Notes: generated by a model not told the origin, from the sequence alone. A stretch of DNA of 26,482 bases from JANRIC01 sp033765345 (GCA_033765345.1 JANRIC010000259.1:1-26482); one strand, 5' to 3'; counted from the first letter of the stretch, positions 7,503 to 17,006 are shown. Numbers and translations: made by a program.

Positions 7503-9356
7503 TTATTTTATCTCTATCACCAAGGGCGTTTTAGGATTTAGCTGAATGTCTTGTGTAAGATTAATTTCTTGCCCGGAGATGATATCCGTTCCTTGTGAAA
7601 CTCCTTTTAAAATTTCCTGAAATCTTGCCGGGTTTAATGTTTTAGCCGAGGTATTTTTATTGAGAATTACCATTATTTTTTGAGTATCCAAATAACGGAA
7701 AAATACATATACACCATCTATGGGTGCAAAATGCATCAATTTGCCCTGATGGATTGCCTGAGCGTTTTTACGCCAGTTCAGCAGTTTTTTCATAAAATTG
7801 CGGGCTTCCATTTGTTGAGGGCTTAAACCCTGCCCAGTAAAAGCATTGACGGCATCACCAGCCCATCCCCCCGGAAAATCAGTGCGGATTTCGCTGTGGT
7901 CTCCAGGATTTTTATTGACCATTAGGATTTCGGTGCCATAATAAATCTGAGGGATTCCGCGAATGGTCAGGAAATACGCAATTCCCAGTTTAAACAAACC
8001 CAAATCTTCCTTCACCTGGGTAAAGAAACGATCCATATCGTGATTATCCGGGAAAACCACTAGGTTTTGGGGCTCAGGATAGAGAAAGTCATTAGAAAGC
8101 ATGTGATACATCTCAGCAAAACCGCTATTGTGTTCTTCTTTGTTGTTAAGCCCTCTGCTCACACTTGCCTGAATGGGAAAATCCATCAAACCAGGCAAGC
8201 AAGAGGTGTAGCCGTTGGCATTTACCTTACCACGTTGCCAGAAAGAGACAATCGCTGGGTTATCTGTCCATTCTTCACCTACGATATTAAAATCAGGATA
8301 TTCTTCCAATACTTTACAAGTCCACTCACTCATAAAATCCTTATCAGGATAAGGATAAGTATCCATTCGGATGCCGGCCAGATGTACATATTCTATCCAC
8401 CAGATCGTATTTTGAATCAAATAAGTAGCCATCAAGGGGTTACGCTGATTCATGTCAGGCATTGTTTTGACGAACCACCCATCTACAAATTCTTGGGAAT
8501 CTGAGCTAGAAACATAAGGGTCTTGGTGTATTGTCCGCCTGTGGTTCGTATTGTGGTACTGACCCTTGTAGTTAATCCAATCTGGGGTAGGCAAGTCTTT
8601 AATCCACCAATGTTCTGATCCGCAATGATTTGCGATCATATCCATAATCATTTTAATGCCTTTGCTTTGGGCAAGTTCAGCCAATTTTCGATAGTCTTCA
8701 TTGGTGCCAAAGCGGGGGTCAACTTTGTAAAAATCTGTGGTAGCATAACCGTGATAAGAATATTCAGGTTGGTTGTTTTCCAAAACCGGATTAAGCCATA
8801 CAGCCGTAAAGCCCATATCTTTGATATAATCCAAATGATCGCTTATTCCCTGAATATCACCTCCGTGTCGCCCACCTGGAAAGCTACGATTCAGCTTTTC
8901 AGACATAGCAGGGTGGCTGTCATTGTCAGGTAAGGCATTGGCAAAGCGGTCTGGGGTGATCAGATACATGACATCTGAGGGTTTGAAACCTATGCGTTCG
9001 GATGAACCGGGCTTTCTGGTCAGCAATTGGTATTCGTACACAAGTTTGTTTTTACCGTCTTTTTGAAAATTAATAAGAAATTTACCAGCTTTGGCTTCGG
9101 GGCTGATGTGTAGATTTATGAAGAGGTAATTGGGATTCTGAACCTGGATGGTTTGCTCTATTTGTACGCCAGGATAATTAATTTGGGGATTGAGTTGGTT
9201 GATGTTTTTGCCATAAACCAGCAATTGCAGGGTGGGATTTTTCATGCCTACCCACCAAAAGGAGGGTTCCAGTCTATCTATTTTATACTGCGCTTGCATG
9301 GTTAGAGAAAAGAAGAAAAGAAGACAAAAGGTGATAATTTTGGGTAAAAGTTTCAT
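7503..9356 (-). CDS. Secreted GH13 alpha-amylase / neopullulanase-like (SusA-like)
   Basis: A 617-residue GH13 enzyme that should cleave alpha-1,4 links in starch fragments or cyclodextrins. A signal peptide is clear (residues 1-22, LTMQAQ). An N-terminal beta domain (about 24-115) fits the cyclomaltodextrinase N-domain, followed by the TIM barrel. The conserved regions are present: DMIANH (region I, 239-244), GIRMDTYPY with nucleophile D332, NIVGEEW with acid/base E361, and FPDNHD with D440. A C-terminal beta domain follows from about 530. Length and domain order match SusA/neopullulanase-type enzymes. The single signal peptide without a lipobox suggests a periplasmic location, where it would act on oligosaccharides brought in by the SusCD pair encoded upstream. 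It has its own promoter at 9387-9418. Confidence 0.92.
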   Translation of the reverse strand: MKLLPKIITFCLLFFFSLTMQAQYKIDRLEPSFWWVGMKNPTLQLLVYGKNINQLNPQINYPGVQIEQTIQVQNPNYLFINLHISPEAKAGKFLINFQKDGKNKLVYEYQLLTRKPGSSERIGFKPSDVMYLITPDRFANALPDNDSHPAMSEKLNRSFPGGRHGGDIQGISDHLDYIKDMGFTAVWLNPVLENNQPEYSYHGYATTDFYKVDPRFGTNEDYRKLAELAQSKGIKMIMDMIANHCGSEHWWIKDLPTPDWINYKGQYHNTNHRRTIHQDPYVSSSDSQEFVDGWFVKTMPDMNQRNPLMATYLIQNTIWWIEYVHLAGIRMDTYPYPDKDFMSEWTCKVLEEYPDFNIVGEEWTDNPAIVSFWQRGKVNANGYTSCLPGLMDFPIQASVSRGLNNKEEHNSGFAEMYHMLSNDFLYPEPQNLVVFPDNHDMDRFFTQVKEDLGLFKLGIAYFLTIRGIPQIYYGTEILMVNKNPGDHSEIRTDFPGGWAGDAVNAFTGQGLSPQQMEARNFMKKLLNWRKNAQAIHQGKLMHFAPIDGVYVFFRYLDTQKIMVILNKNTSAKTLNPARFQEILKGVSQGTDIISGQEINLTQDIQLNPKTPLVIEIK

Positions 9357-9386
9357 TTTTGAATTAAATTAGTACAAATTAAAGGA

Positions 9387-9418
9387 TAAATATAGCATTA
9401 AGTGTACTATATTGCAAA
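9387..9418 (-). promoter_or_regulatory. Bacteroidota-type promoter of the GH13 gene
   Basis: On the minus strand TTTG (9415-9418) is followed after 20 nt by TATATTTA (9387-9394), close to the consensus TTTG-N19-TAnnTTTG. The GH13 ATG lies about 30 bases downstream of the -7 box. No hairpin separates it from the end of the DUF2805 gene, so read-through may also contribute. Confidence 0.55.
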
Positions 9419-9463
9419 ATGTAGCACAATTTAAATGAATTATAGGATACAAAAAGGGTGTTT

Positions 9464-9742
9464 TTAAACTTTTTTACTGATGCGATTGGTGCTGATATTT
9501 TTTTGGCGGCTACATTTAAATCTTTTTACGGCATCATCACGCAGCTTGAGATGTTTGGTTTTTCGGTTTTGAACGCGTGCTCTCCATTTTTTAAAATTTT
9601 TTGGGTTCATTTCTCGGCGCATAATTTTGATAACTTCTTTTTCAGGGATACCAAATTGCGCCTCAATGGCATCAAAACTGGTGCGATCCTCCCAGGCCAT
9701 TTCTACGATGCGATTTAGTTCGATCTCACTATATATATTCAT
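9464..9742 (-). CDS. DUF2805 / TIGR03643 small protein
   Basis: A 92-residue basic protein. The core RIVEMAWEDRTSFDAIEAQF and the following IPEKEVIKIMRREMNP-KNFKKWRARVQNRKTKH are the signature of the TIGR03643/DUF2805 family, found in many bacteria without a known function. The fold looks helix-turn-helix-like and the C-terminus is rich in Lys/Arg, so nucleic-acid binding is possible but unproven. I chose the ATG at 9742; an upstream TTG at 9790 would overlap the T-run of the SusD terminator. It lies between susD and the GH13 gene on the same strand, but a terminator precedes it and a promoter follows it, so its place in the sugar locus may be accidental. Confidence 0.85.
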   Translation of the reverse strand: MNIYSEIELNRIVEMAWEDRTSFDAIEAQFGIPEKEVIKIMRREMNPKNFKKWRARVQNRKTKHLKLRDDAVKRFKCSRQKNISTNRISKKV

Positions 9743-9790
9743 AGTGCTAAAACCTGGTGAAGAAGATTTAGGTTTGTTTTTTTTAATCAA

Positions 9791-9823
9791 AAAAAGACCA
9801 CTCCCAGAATAGGGGGTGGTCTT
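9791..9823 (-). terminator. Intrinsic terminator of the susCD operon
   Basis: On the minus strand AAGACCACCCCC (9812-9823) pairs with GGGAGTGGTCTT (9794-9805) around a 6-nt loop; one position is mismatched. A T-run TTTTTTT follows at once. It lies about 100 bp after the SusD stop codon and would end the susCD transcript. Confidence 0.85.
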
Positions 9824-9926
9824 AGAAAATTTGCCTTAACAAAAATTATTAAGTAGTTGACTATAATTAGTTGATAACCAATGCAATTGAGTTTGCCATG
9901 GACTATCGACTCATTAAATAGACTAC

Positions 9927-11270
9927 TTAATACCCCTCGTTTTGTACCAGATTCGGATTAACAATCAATTCTCTCTGAGGGATGGGATACACCAACTTGG
10001 GCGAATTCCAGGGAAGATTCCCAACAGAACCTTGAGTACGCTTGATGTCGTGCAAGAATTGCCCCTCGAAAGCTAGCTCTAGGTATCGTTCTTTCAGAAT
10101 ATCATCTAGAGTCAGCGCAGTCAGATCATCCAAGCCTACACGGTCTCGAATAGTATTGATATCTTCAAGGGCAGTAGCACCCACACTGGTTCCCAGTCTG
10201 AAATTGGCTTCGGCTCGGGTGAGATACATTTCAGCTAGGCGGATGATTTTGACATTGCCGAATACGTTGCTGAATTTACCGGTACGGATAGAGCCGTCAT
10301 CATTAAAGAATAAATCTAGCCTTTCGTCATCATCTTCATACAAATCTAAATGCTGATTTTCAATCTGAATATCTCCCCTTCCACCGTCTGCGGAGGAAGC
10401 ATAAAACTGATTCAGGCTATTGGTTCCGTTTTGGTCAGAAACCTGCTGTGCATAAATATCCTCAGAAGTATTATCCACTCTTACCTGTCCCGGATAAGGG
10501 AATTCGTCGGGGTAATAATCTACCAGCTCGAACTCATCGGAAGAAATCACCCTGTCGGCAGCATCACGGGCGGCGGCATAGTTGCCCTGCATCAAATAAA
10601 CCCTTGAAAGCATGGCAGTGGCAGCATATTTATTGGCAAAAAAGCCGTTGGATTCAGGGAGTAAGCCTTCAGCGTCCGTCAGATCAGCAATGATTTGGGT
10701 ATATACTTCCTCTACGGTATTGCGGGCGGGTCCTTCGGTCACACCTCGGGTAGGCTCCAGCACAATTGGTACACCGGGGTTAGAAGCCGGGCTGCCGTCT
10801 TGATAAGTTTTGGCGTATAGTTTTATCAATTCAAAATAAATAGAACCCCGGATGAATTTGGCTTCACCTTCTACACGCTCCTGATCGGCTTCAATTACTA
10901 CATCAATGGCACTCAATACATTGTTTGCTACATTGATTACTTCATAACTATCCAGCCAGGTATCTTCTACAAAACCATTGTCAATAGGAATTTCCTTGTT
11001 AAATATTTGGGTAAGCCCTTGGAATGTACCCGACCAGGTTACGTCACCATTATCTGCCAGCAGGTCAGGAGCTACATATACTCTTCCGCCATATACATCG
11101 GCGTCACCCATAGAAGCATAAGCACCTATGAGTGTAGCTTGTACGCCTTTAGAAGTGGAGAGTGCCTCTTCAGGGCTGATTGATTGAGCGGGTTCGATGT
11201 CCAGTCTTTTATCACAACTGGATAGAATTAATAAACCCGCAAAAAGATACATTAAATTTATATTTTTCAT
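9927..11270 (-). CDS. SusD/RagB-family outer-membrane glycan-binding lipoprotein
   Basis: A 447-residue surface lipoprotein that acts as the lid and sugar-binding partner of the TonB-dependent transporter encoded just upstream (22 bp gap). The signal peptide ends in a lipobox, ILSSC, with lipidated C19. The body shows the SusD family's helical/TPR-like character, with conserved pieces such as RGSIYFELIKLYA, AEMYLTRAEANFRLG and LKERYLELAFEGQFLHDIKR. The C-terminus REL-IVNPNLVQNEGY is the usual family ending, so the protein is complete. At 447 residues it is shorter than many SusD proteins (about 500-550), and so may have fewer substrate-contact loops. The glycan is inferred from the neighbouring GH13 enzyme. 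Confidence 0.92.
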   Translation of the reverse strand: MKNINLMYLFAGLLILSSCDKRLDIEPAQSISPEEALSTSKGVQATLIGAYASMGDADVYGGRVYVAPDLLADNGDVTWSGTFQGLTQIFNKEIPIDNGFVEDTWLDSYEVINVANNVLSAIDVVIEADQERVEGEAKFIRGSIYFELIKLYAKTYQDGSPASNPGVPIVLEPTRGVTEGPARNTVEEVYTQIIADLTDAEGLLPESNGFFANKYAATAMLSRVYLMQGNYAAARDAADRVISSDEFELVDYYPDEFPYPGQVRVDNTSEDIYAQQVSDQNGTNSLNQFYASSADGGRGDIQIENQHLDLYEDDDERLDLFFNDDGSIRTGKFSNVFGNVKIIRLAEMYLTRAEANFRLGTSVGATALEDINTIRDRVGLDDLTALTLDDILKERYLELAFEGQFLHDIKRTQGSVGNLPWNSPKLVYPIPQRELIVNPNLVQNEGY

Positions 11271-11292
11271 ATTGTTATTCGTGTTTTGATGG

Positions 11293-14200
11293 TTAAAAAC
11301 CTAGATTAACTCCAAATGAAATGGTTTTTGCTTGTGGAGCAGAATAAAAATCCACGCCCTGATTGATATTAGTAGCTTGGTAATCGGCATTTACTTCGGG
11401 ATCCCAGCCTTCGTAGTCTGTAAATGTCAGCAGATTTTGAGCAGAGAAGTAAATTCTCAGTTTTTCCATTTTGATTTTTGAAACAATCGACTGCGGGAAG
11501 TTATAACCGAAAGTAAGCGTTTTTAAGCGTACATAAGAGCCTTTGGACAAATAGCGGCTGGATGGGTTGGTACCATTGGCAAAAAACAAACGTGCTTCGG
11601 GTACATCGGTAATATCACCAGGATTCTGCCAGGCACGAAGCTGATCCAGGGTTTGGTTATCATAACCATTGCTTCCACTGGCTGACATATACTGACCTCC
11701 ACCATTGTAGATATCGTTGCCAAATACCCCTTGGAAAAAGATACTCAGATCAAAGCCCTTGTAAGAAAAGGTATTGGTAATACCGCCAATCCAATTGGGG
11801 TTGGGGTTACCCAATACTACATTTTGAGCTTCATTGTAATCATTGGTAAGGCTTTTATCAATAGAACCATCAGCATTGGTGATATTGCGTACATAGAGGG
11901 CATCCCCATTGTCAGGGTCAGCTCCGGCAAATTCTCTACCGAAGAATACTCCTATTGGTTGGCCTTCAATGGCACGGTTTAGGTCATTGTCACCCAGTTG
12001 TTGGCCATCCAGATCGGTCACTTCGTTTTTGTTGTGTGCAAGATTTAGACTGGTACTCCAGGTGAACTCACCGACGAAGTTCTGAGAGTTTAATACGATC
12101 TCAACACCTTTGTTTTCAAGCTTCCCAACATTAGCAATAGCAGTTCTGAAACCAGTTGTTCCGGGAATATTTACATTTAAGAGTAAATCGCTGGTTTTTT
12201 TAATGTAATAATCTAATTCACCAGTAAGTCGTCCATTAAATAAGCCGAATTCCAGACCAATATCGGTTTGGGCGGTAGTTTCCCATTTCAGATTTTGGTT
12301 CTCAATCTGGGTGGGAGCTTGACCAGGGACACCAACATAACCGGATGATCCGAACAAACCTCTGGAAGCAAAATTATCAATTTCGGCATTACCTGTAAGT
12401 CCATAACTTAGTCTTAATTTTAAGAAACTCAGGAACTTGATATTCTCCATAAATCTTTCTTCTGTAATAACCCAACCTGCTGAGGCAGCCGGGAAAAACC
12501 CATAACGATTATCTTTTCCGAATCTTGAGGAAGCATCAATTCTACCACTGAGTGAGATCAGGTATTTTTCATTAAACCGATAATTGGCTCTCAGGAAGTA
12601 AGATAAAAAGCTAAAAGCAGTTTTTCTGGAAGTACCTGCGGTAATTTGAGCTGCACTAAAGAGTGTTTTATACGAATCACTTACAAAGTTTTGCCCTTCT
12701 ACGGTATTTAAATCAGTATTGGATTGCTGATAGCTCATCCCTCCTGTGGCTTCAATAGTATGTTTTTCCAGAATTTTTGTGTAAGTGAGGAAATTATTGG
12801 TGTTATAATTAGTCACCAGGGTATAATAATTAGAGCCAAAACCATTAGGCGTTCCTGTGTTTCTAGAAGTTGCAGAGCCATAATATGCTTCTTCGGTTTG
12901 AGATAAGATGTCTACCCCAATTTCACTTCGAAATACCAAATCCTTGATGATATTAAAGGAAGCGAATAAATTTCCGATGTTGCGAAAAACGACAGCTTTA
13001 TAAAATCCATTTTCTAGACCTAACAGCGGATTATAGTATACCGGATAGTTGGTATTAGGTAATCCAGTGTTATTGTCCAATTGCCCACTAAGCAGACCTG
13101 TACGGGGATCTATCACTGGCGTGGTCGGAGAAAGTGCTACAATCTGAATGGGCGTAGAAAAAGCATTGTCATTGGAAAGACGGTCGTTTTCGGTTCTGGA
13201 CAGGCTTAGATTCATTCCCACAGTCAAGCGTTTGTTAATGGTATGATCCAGATTGATCCGACCGCTGAGTCGTTGGAAGCGATTTCCGATCAGGATACCT
13301 TCCTGATCCATATATTGCCCAGCAATATAAAATCGGGTTTTATCATTTCCTCCAGAGGCATTTACATCAATTTGATCTACTTCTCCGGTTCTGAATACCT
13401 CATCTTGCCAGTCTGTATCTACATTATTGGATTCCCAGTCGGGATCACCGGCTCCATATCTTTGCAAGCGACCTTCATTAAAGCTTACATAATCAAAAGA
13501 TGGATCCAAAGCAAAAGCATTCTCTGCTGCCTCACGGAAGTACGTTGCATATTGTTCTGCATTCATAAATTCTCTTCTATCAGTTTCTTTGCTAAAGCCT
13601 TTGAAATAATTGATATTGAGTTTGGTTTTTCCGGCTTTTCCTTTTTTGGTTGTGATGAGTACTACGCCGTTAGAAGCACGCGATCCGTAAATAGAAGCTG
13701 CGGAAGCATCTTTGAGCACCTCGATAGACTCGATGTCATTAAAGTTGATATCTGCCAGTGGATTGGTATTAGCAGAAGTACTAGATTGACTTTGAGAGGT
13801 AATAGGAATCCCATCCACCACATACAGTGGTTCAGAACCTGCCGAAAGCGAGGAAGCACCTCGTACTCGAATCTTGATTCCCTGACCCAGCTTACCGTTT
13901 TGGGATTCTACAAATACCCCAGCGGCGCGCCCTTGGATGGCCTGCTCAAAGGTAGGTACGGCGGTATTTTCAATGGTGGCTCCGCTTACCTTGGCGATGT
14001 TACCAGTCAGGCTTCGTTTTTCCTGGATACCGTACCCGATGACGATCACCTCGTTGAGTTGTTGGGTATCTGTGGTCAGTGTTACATTCAAGGTGCTTTC
14101 GGTACCCAGTGTGATTTTCTGGGCGATATAGCCCACAGATTGGTACACCAGTACATTTCCTGTAGCGGCTGTGATAGAATAATTACCATCAACATCGGTA

Positions 14201-14361
14201 ATAGTCCCGGTGGTGGTTCCTTCTATAAAAATACTTACGCCAGGGAGACCCTGGCCGCTCTCCAAGTCAGAGACTTTGCCGGAGATTGTTCGGGTTTGCG
14301 CATAAGATACCTGTATCGATAACAGACATAGGCTCAATGCATAAAGTAAACATTTTATCAT
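11293..14361 (-). CDS. SusC/RagA-family TonB-linked outer-membrane transporter
   Basis: A 1022-residue TonB-dependent transporter that imports oligosaccharides across the outer membrane with the SusD lipoprotein. A signal peptide (1-21, ending SYAQ) is followed by a carboxypeptidase-regulatory-like beta domain (about 23-100: ISGKVSDLESGQGLPGVSIF), a TonB box-like LNEVIVIGYG near 104-113, the plug (about 115-230, with the VRGASSLSAGSEPLYVVDG signature) and a 22-stranded barrel. It ends in Phe, as expected for barrel insertion. It is the first gene of its operon. The 172 bp upstream, up to rimO, is AT-rich and I could not find a convincing -33/-7 pair there; the segment TCGGATGCAAAAAGCCGA about 50 bp before the start has short inverted ends and could be a regulatory site. 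Confidence 0.93.
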   Translation of the reverse strand: MIKCLLYALSLCLLSIQVSYAQTRTISGKVSDLESGQGLPGVSIFIEGTTTGTITDVDGNYSITAATGNVLVYQSVGYIAQKITLGTESTLNVTLTTDTQQLNEVIVIGYGIQEKRSLTGNIAKVSGATIENTAVPTFEQAIQGRAAGVFVESQNGKLGQGIKIRVRGASSLSAGSEPLYVVDGIPITSQSQSSTSANTNPLADINFNDIESIEVLKDASAASIYGSRASNGVVLITTKKGKAGKTKLNINYFKGFSKETDRREFMNAEQYATYFREAAENAFALDPSFDYVSFNEGRLQRYGAGDPDWESNNVDTDWQDEVFRTGEVDQIDVNASGGNDKTRFYIAGQYMDQEGILIGNRFQRLSGRINLDHTINKRLTVGMNLSLSRTENDRLSNDNAFSTPIQIVALSPTTPVIDPRTGLLSGQLDNNTGLPNTNYPVYYNPLLGLENGFYKAVVFRNIGNLFASFNIIKDLVFRSEIGVDILSQTEEAYYGSATSRNTGTPNGFGSNYYTLVTNYNTNNFLTYTKILEKHTIEATGGMSYQQSNTDLNTVEGQNFVSDSYKTLFSAAQITAGTSRKTAFSFLSYFLRANYRFNEKYLISLSGRIDASSRFGKDNRYGFFPAASAGWVITEERFMENIKFLSFLKLRLSYGLTGNAEIDNFASRGLFGSSGYVGVPGQAPTQIENQNLKWETTAQTDIGLEFGLFNGRLTGELDYYIKKTSDLLLNVNIPGTTGFRTAIANVGKLENKGVEIVLNSQNFVGEFTWSTSLNLAHNKNEVTDLDGQQLGDNDLNRAIEGQPIGVFFGREFAGADPDNGDALYVRNITNADGSIDKSLTNDYNEAQNVVLGNPNPNWIGGITNTFSYKGFDLSIFFQGVFGNDIYNGGGQYMSASGSNGYDNQTLDQLRAWQNPGDITDVPEARLFFANGTNPSSRYLSKGSYVRLKTLTFGYNFPQSIVSKIKMEKLRIYFSAQNLLTFTDYEGWDPEVNADYQATNINQGVDFYSAPQAKTISFGVNLGF

Positions 14362-14533
14362 AAAATATTAAGCTAATGTAAAAATTGTATAAACTTATCG
14401 GCTTTTTGCATCCGACATGGGGTCAAGTTAATTACATTTTAACAATTTGCTAATACTTATCTAAAAATTTTAGCGATTGATTTAAAAATTTCTAAATTTT
14501 TACTATAATATTACTATAAAATTTTGGATTTTT

Positions 14534-15844
14534 TTAAATCATCTCTCCATATAAATCAAATTCCTCAGCATCATGGATATTTACTTCTACAAAATCGCCG
14601 ATTCGCAGATAATTATTTTCCACAGGGATAAGCACTTCATTGTCTACTTCGGGCGAGTCAAATTCGGTACGCCCCACATAATATCCCCCTTCTTTTCGAT
14701 CTATCAAAACCTTGAAGTTTTTGCCTATCTTTTGTTGGTTTAAATCCCAGGAAATATCTTGTTGTAGTTCCATAATGGCATCGGCTCTTTCTTGTTTGAC
14801 ATCCTGAGGCACATCGTCTTTCATCAAAAAGCTATGGGTTTGCTCTTCGTGAGAGTAAGTAAAAATACCCAGGCGATCAAAGCGAGATTGAGCCACAAAG
14901 TCATACATTTCCTGAAAGTCTTCTTCGGTCTCTCCGGGATGCCCCGCAATCAGGGTAGTACGAAGTGCTATTCCGGGTACAAAATCGCGAATTTGGGCAA
15001 TCAGGGCTTCGGTTTTTTCACGGCTAATGCCTCTACGCATGAGTTTAAGTATGGTATCGGAGCCGTGCTGGAGGGGCATATCCAGGTATTTGCAAATATT
15101 GGCGTGTTTATTCATTACTTCCAGAATATCCATCGGAAAGCCGGCCGGATAAGCGTATTGCAGGCGAATCCAATCGATGCCTTCTACGTCGGCGAGTCTA
15201 TCCAGCAATTCGGAGAGATTTCTTTTTTGGTAAATATCCAAGCCGTAGTAGGTCAAATCTTGAGCAATTAGAATGAGTTCGCGTGTGCCGTTTTTGGCCA
15301 GATTTTGAGCCTGACTCACCAGAAGCTCCATAGGTTGGGAGACGTGTTTGCCGCGCATCAGTGGGATGGCACAGAATGAGCAAGGGCGATCACAGCCTTC
15401 GGCAATTTTGAGGTAAGCATAGTGCTGGGGTGTGGTGAGCAGTCGCTCGCCTACTAGCTCTTGTTTGTAATCGGCTTTAAACTTTTTCAGCAATCGGAGT
15501 AGCTCTCGGGTGCCGAAATAAGCATCCACTACGGGAATTTCTTTTTCCAGGTCTTCGCGGTATCTTTCGGAAAGACAACCAGTTACATACAGTTTATCGA
15601 TCAAGCCCTGCTCTTTGGCTTCGGCATATTGCAGGATGGTATCGATGGATTCTTGTTTGGCATGCTCAATAAAACCACAGGTATTGATGATAATGATGTT
15701 GGATTCCTGGTCTTGGGTTTCGTGTACGGCATCAATGCCATTGCCGCGGAGTTGGGTTAAAATATTTTCGGAGTCTACCAGGTTTTTGGAGCAGCCCAGC
15801 GTGACGATATTTACTTTTTCTTTGATCTTTCCTTTTGTCTTCAT
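14534..15844 (-). CDS. rimO: Ribosomal protein S12 methylthiotransferase RimO
   Basis: A 436-residue radical-SAM enzyme that puts a methylthio group on the conserved aspartate of ribosomal protein S12. The N-terminal UPF0004 domain contributes cluster ligands C18 (in TLGCSKNLVDSE), C56 and C90. The radical-SAM motif CDRPCSFC gives C151, C155 and C158. A TRAM domain closes the protein. GCSKN and the absence of MiaB-specific motifs place it with RimO and not the tRNA enzyme MiaB. The ATG at 15844 is chosen because a good promoter (15873-15903) overlaps any longer reading frame (up to 15883) and the family begins close to KVNIVTLGCSKN. It is cytoplasmic and housekeeping. Confidence 0.95.
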   Translation of the reverse strand: MKTKGKIKEKVNIVTLGCSKNLVDSENILTQLRGNGIDAVHETQDQESNIIIINTCGFIEHAKQESIDTILQYAEAKEQGLIDKLYVTGCLSERYREDLEKEIPVVDAYFGTRELLRLLKKFKADYKQELVGERLLTTPQHYAYLKIAEGCDRPCSFCAIPLMRGKHVSQPMELLVSQAQNLAKNGTRELILIAQDLTYYGLDIYQKRNLSELLDRLADVEGIDWIRLQYAYPAGFPMDILEVMNKHANICKYLDMPLQHGSDTILKLMRRGISREKTEALIAQIRDFVPGIALRTTLIAGHPGETEEDFQEMYDFVAQSRFDRLGIFTYSHEEQTHSFLMKDDVPQDVKQERADAIMELQQDISWDLNQQKIGKNFKVLIDRKEGGYYVGRTEFDSPEVDNEVLIPVENNYLRIGDFVEVNIHDAEEFDLYGEMI

Positions 15845-15872
15845 GTTTTGCTTTTTATCACAAAAATTTCTG

Positions 15873-15903
15873 CAAAGATACATAGGAAAGTCCTAATTTG
15901 AAA
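15873..15903 (-). promoter_or_regulatory. Promoter of rimO (decides its start)
   Basis: On the minus strand TTTC (15900-15903) is followed after exactly 19 nt by TATCTTTG (15873-15880), a full match to the Bacteroidota -7 box with one mismatch in the -33 box. Transcription should begin near 15866-15868, about 22 nt before the ATG at 15844. Confidence 0.65.
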
Positions 15904-15965
15904 TATCGGGTTTTTATAAGACGATCTTTTAAAACTATCGGTTCAATTTTTGGCAAGAGCCTAAA

Positions 15966-16976
15966 TCAAATGATATTGATCTCCGGTTGAATTTCTATTC
16001 CATAAATATCCAGGATAGATTTTTGGATTTCTTGAGCCAGTTTCCATATCTCGCTGCCTTGTCCGCCGCCATAATTCACCAGAACGAGCGCTTGTTGTGC
16101 GTGAACACCAATTTGGCCAAAACGTTTGCCTTTCCAACCGGCCTGATCTATGAGCCAGCCTGCGGGTACTTTTACGGTATGTGCATTGACAGGGTAGCTG
16201 GGAATTTGGGTATATTTTTTTTGGAGCTGTTCAAATTGAGCCAATGGAATTTCAGGGTTTTTAAAAAAGCTGCCTGCATTGCCTATTTGAGCAGGGTCAG
16301 GTAGTTTCGTTTGGCGGATATGACAGACCGCCCGACTAATGGCCTGAATACTAAGTTCTTGAATGCCCATTTCATCAAGGGTTTGCTGAATAGCTCCATA
16401 AGAAATATTAAAATGGGGCTTTTTTGAAAGGGTAAAGGTCACTGAAGTGAGGATGTACTGCCCTTTGGCTTCGTGTTTGAAGATACTTTCGCGATAGGCA
16501 AATTTGCACTCGGCATTATCAAAAACTACCCTTTGAAGATCGGAAATCCTGAGTGCTTCCACTTGTTCGATGATTTCCTTGACCTCTACGCCATAAGCCC
16601 CGATATTTTGTAAAGGTGCAGCACCCACAGTGCCGGGAATCAGCGAAAGATTTTCTACACCAGCGTATTGATGATTCAGGCAAAAAAGTACAAATTGATG
16701 CCAGTTTTCTCCTGCACCTACTTTAAGCCGGACGTGGTTTTCGTCCTCGCTGATTTTTTCTATACCCATGAGTTTATTCCGAAGCACAATTCCTTCAAAA
16801 TCACGGGTCAGGAGAATATTGCTACCGCCTCCCAGCAAAAGCTTCGGATAAGCTGAAAATTGACTTAGAAGCACCTTCAAAGTATCCAAATCGCTGAATT
16901 CGGCAAAATATTGAGCCTGTACTTCAATGCCAAAAGTATTAAAGTTTTTGAGGGAATGATTTTGGTAGATATTCAT
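15966..16976 (-). CDS. murB: UDP-N-acetylenolpyruvoylglucosamine reductase MurB
   Basis: A 336-residue FAD enzyme that reduces UDP-GlcNAc-enolpyruvate to UDP-MurNAc in peptidoglycan synthesis. The FAD-binding part shows LLLGGGSNILLTRDFEGIVL and the pyrophosphate loop ENLSLIPGTVGAAPLQNIGAYG. The substrate domain has the YRES motif (typical of type I MurB), the GNAGSFFKNP loop with the catalytic Ser that protonates the intermediate, and the final PEIN with the conserved Glu. Length and the Tyr loop match the long, E. coli-like type I form. It starts 30 bp after the LRR-protein gene, with no terminator between, so the two are probably cotranscribed. Confidence 0.96.
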   Translation of the reverse strand: MNIYQNHSLKNFNTFGIEVQAQYFAEFSDLDTLKVLLSQFSAYPKLLLGGGSNILLTRDFEGIVLRNKLMGIEKISEDENHVRLKVGAGENWHQFVLFCLNHQYAGVENLSLIPGTVGAAPLQNIGAYGVEVKEIIEQVEALRISDLQRVVFDNAECKFAYRESIFKHEAKGQYILTSVTFTLSKKPHFNISYGAIQQTLDEMGIQELSIQAISRAVCHIRQTKLPDPAQIGNAGSFFKNPEIPLAQFEQLQKKYTQIPSYPVNAHTVKVPAGWLIDQAGWKGKRFGQIGVHAQQALVLVNYGGGQGSEIWKLAQEIQKSILDIYGIEIQPEINII

Positions 16977-17006
16977 GACGAGGTTTTGCTTTAAGCATGC
17001 AAAAGT

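Noticed and set aside
13243..14322. Long plus-strand frame of 359 codons
   Set aside because: It is a shadow of the susC gene on the other strand; no family pattern is visible.
14400..14440. TTGACC...TAAGTTTA as promoter of susC
   Set aside because: The spacing of about 26 nt is too long for a Bacteroidota promoter.
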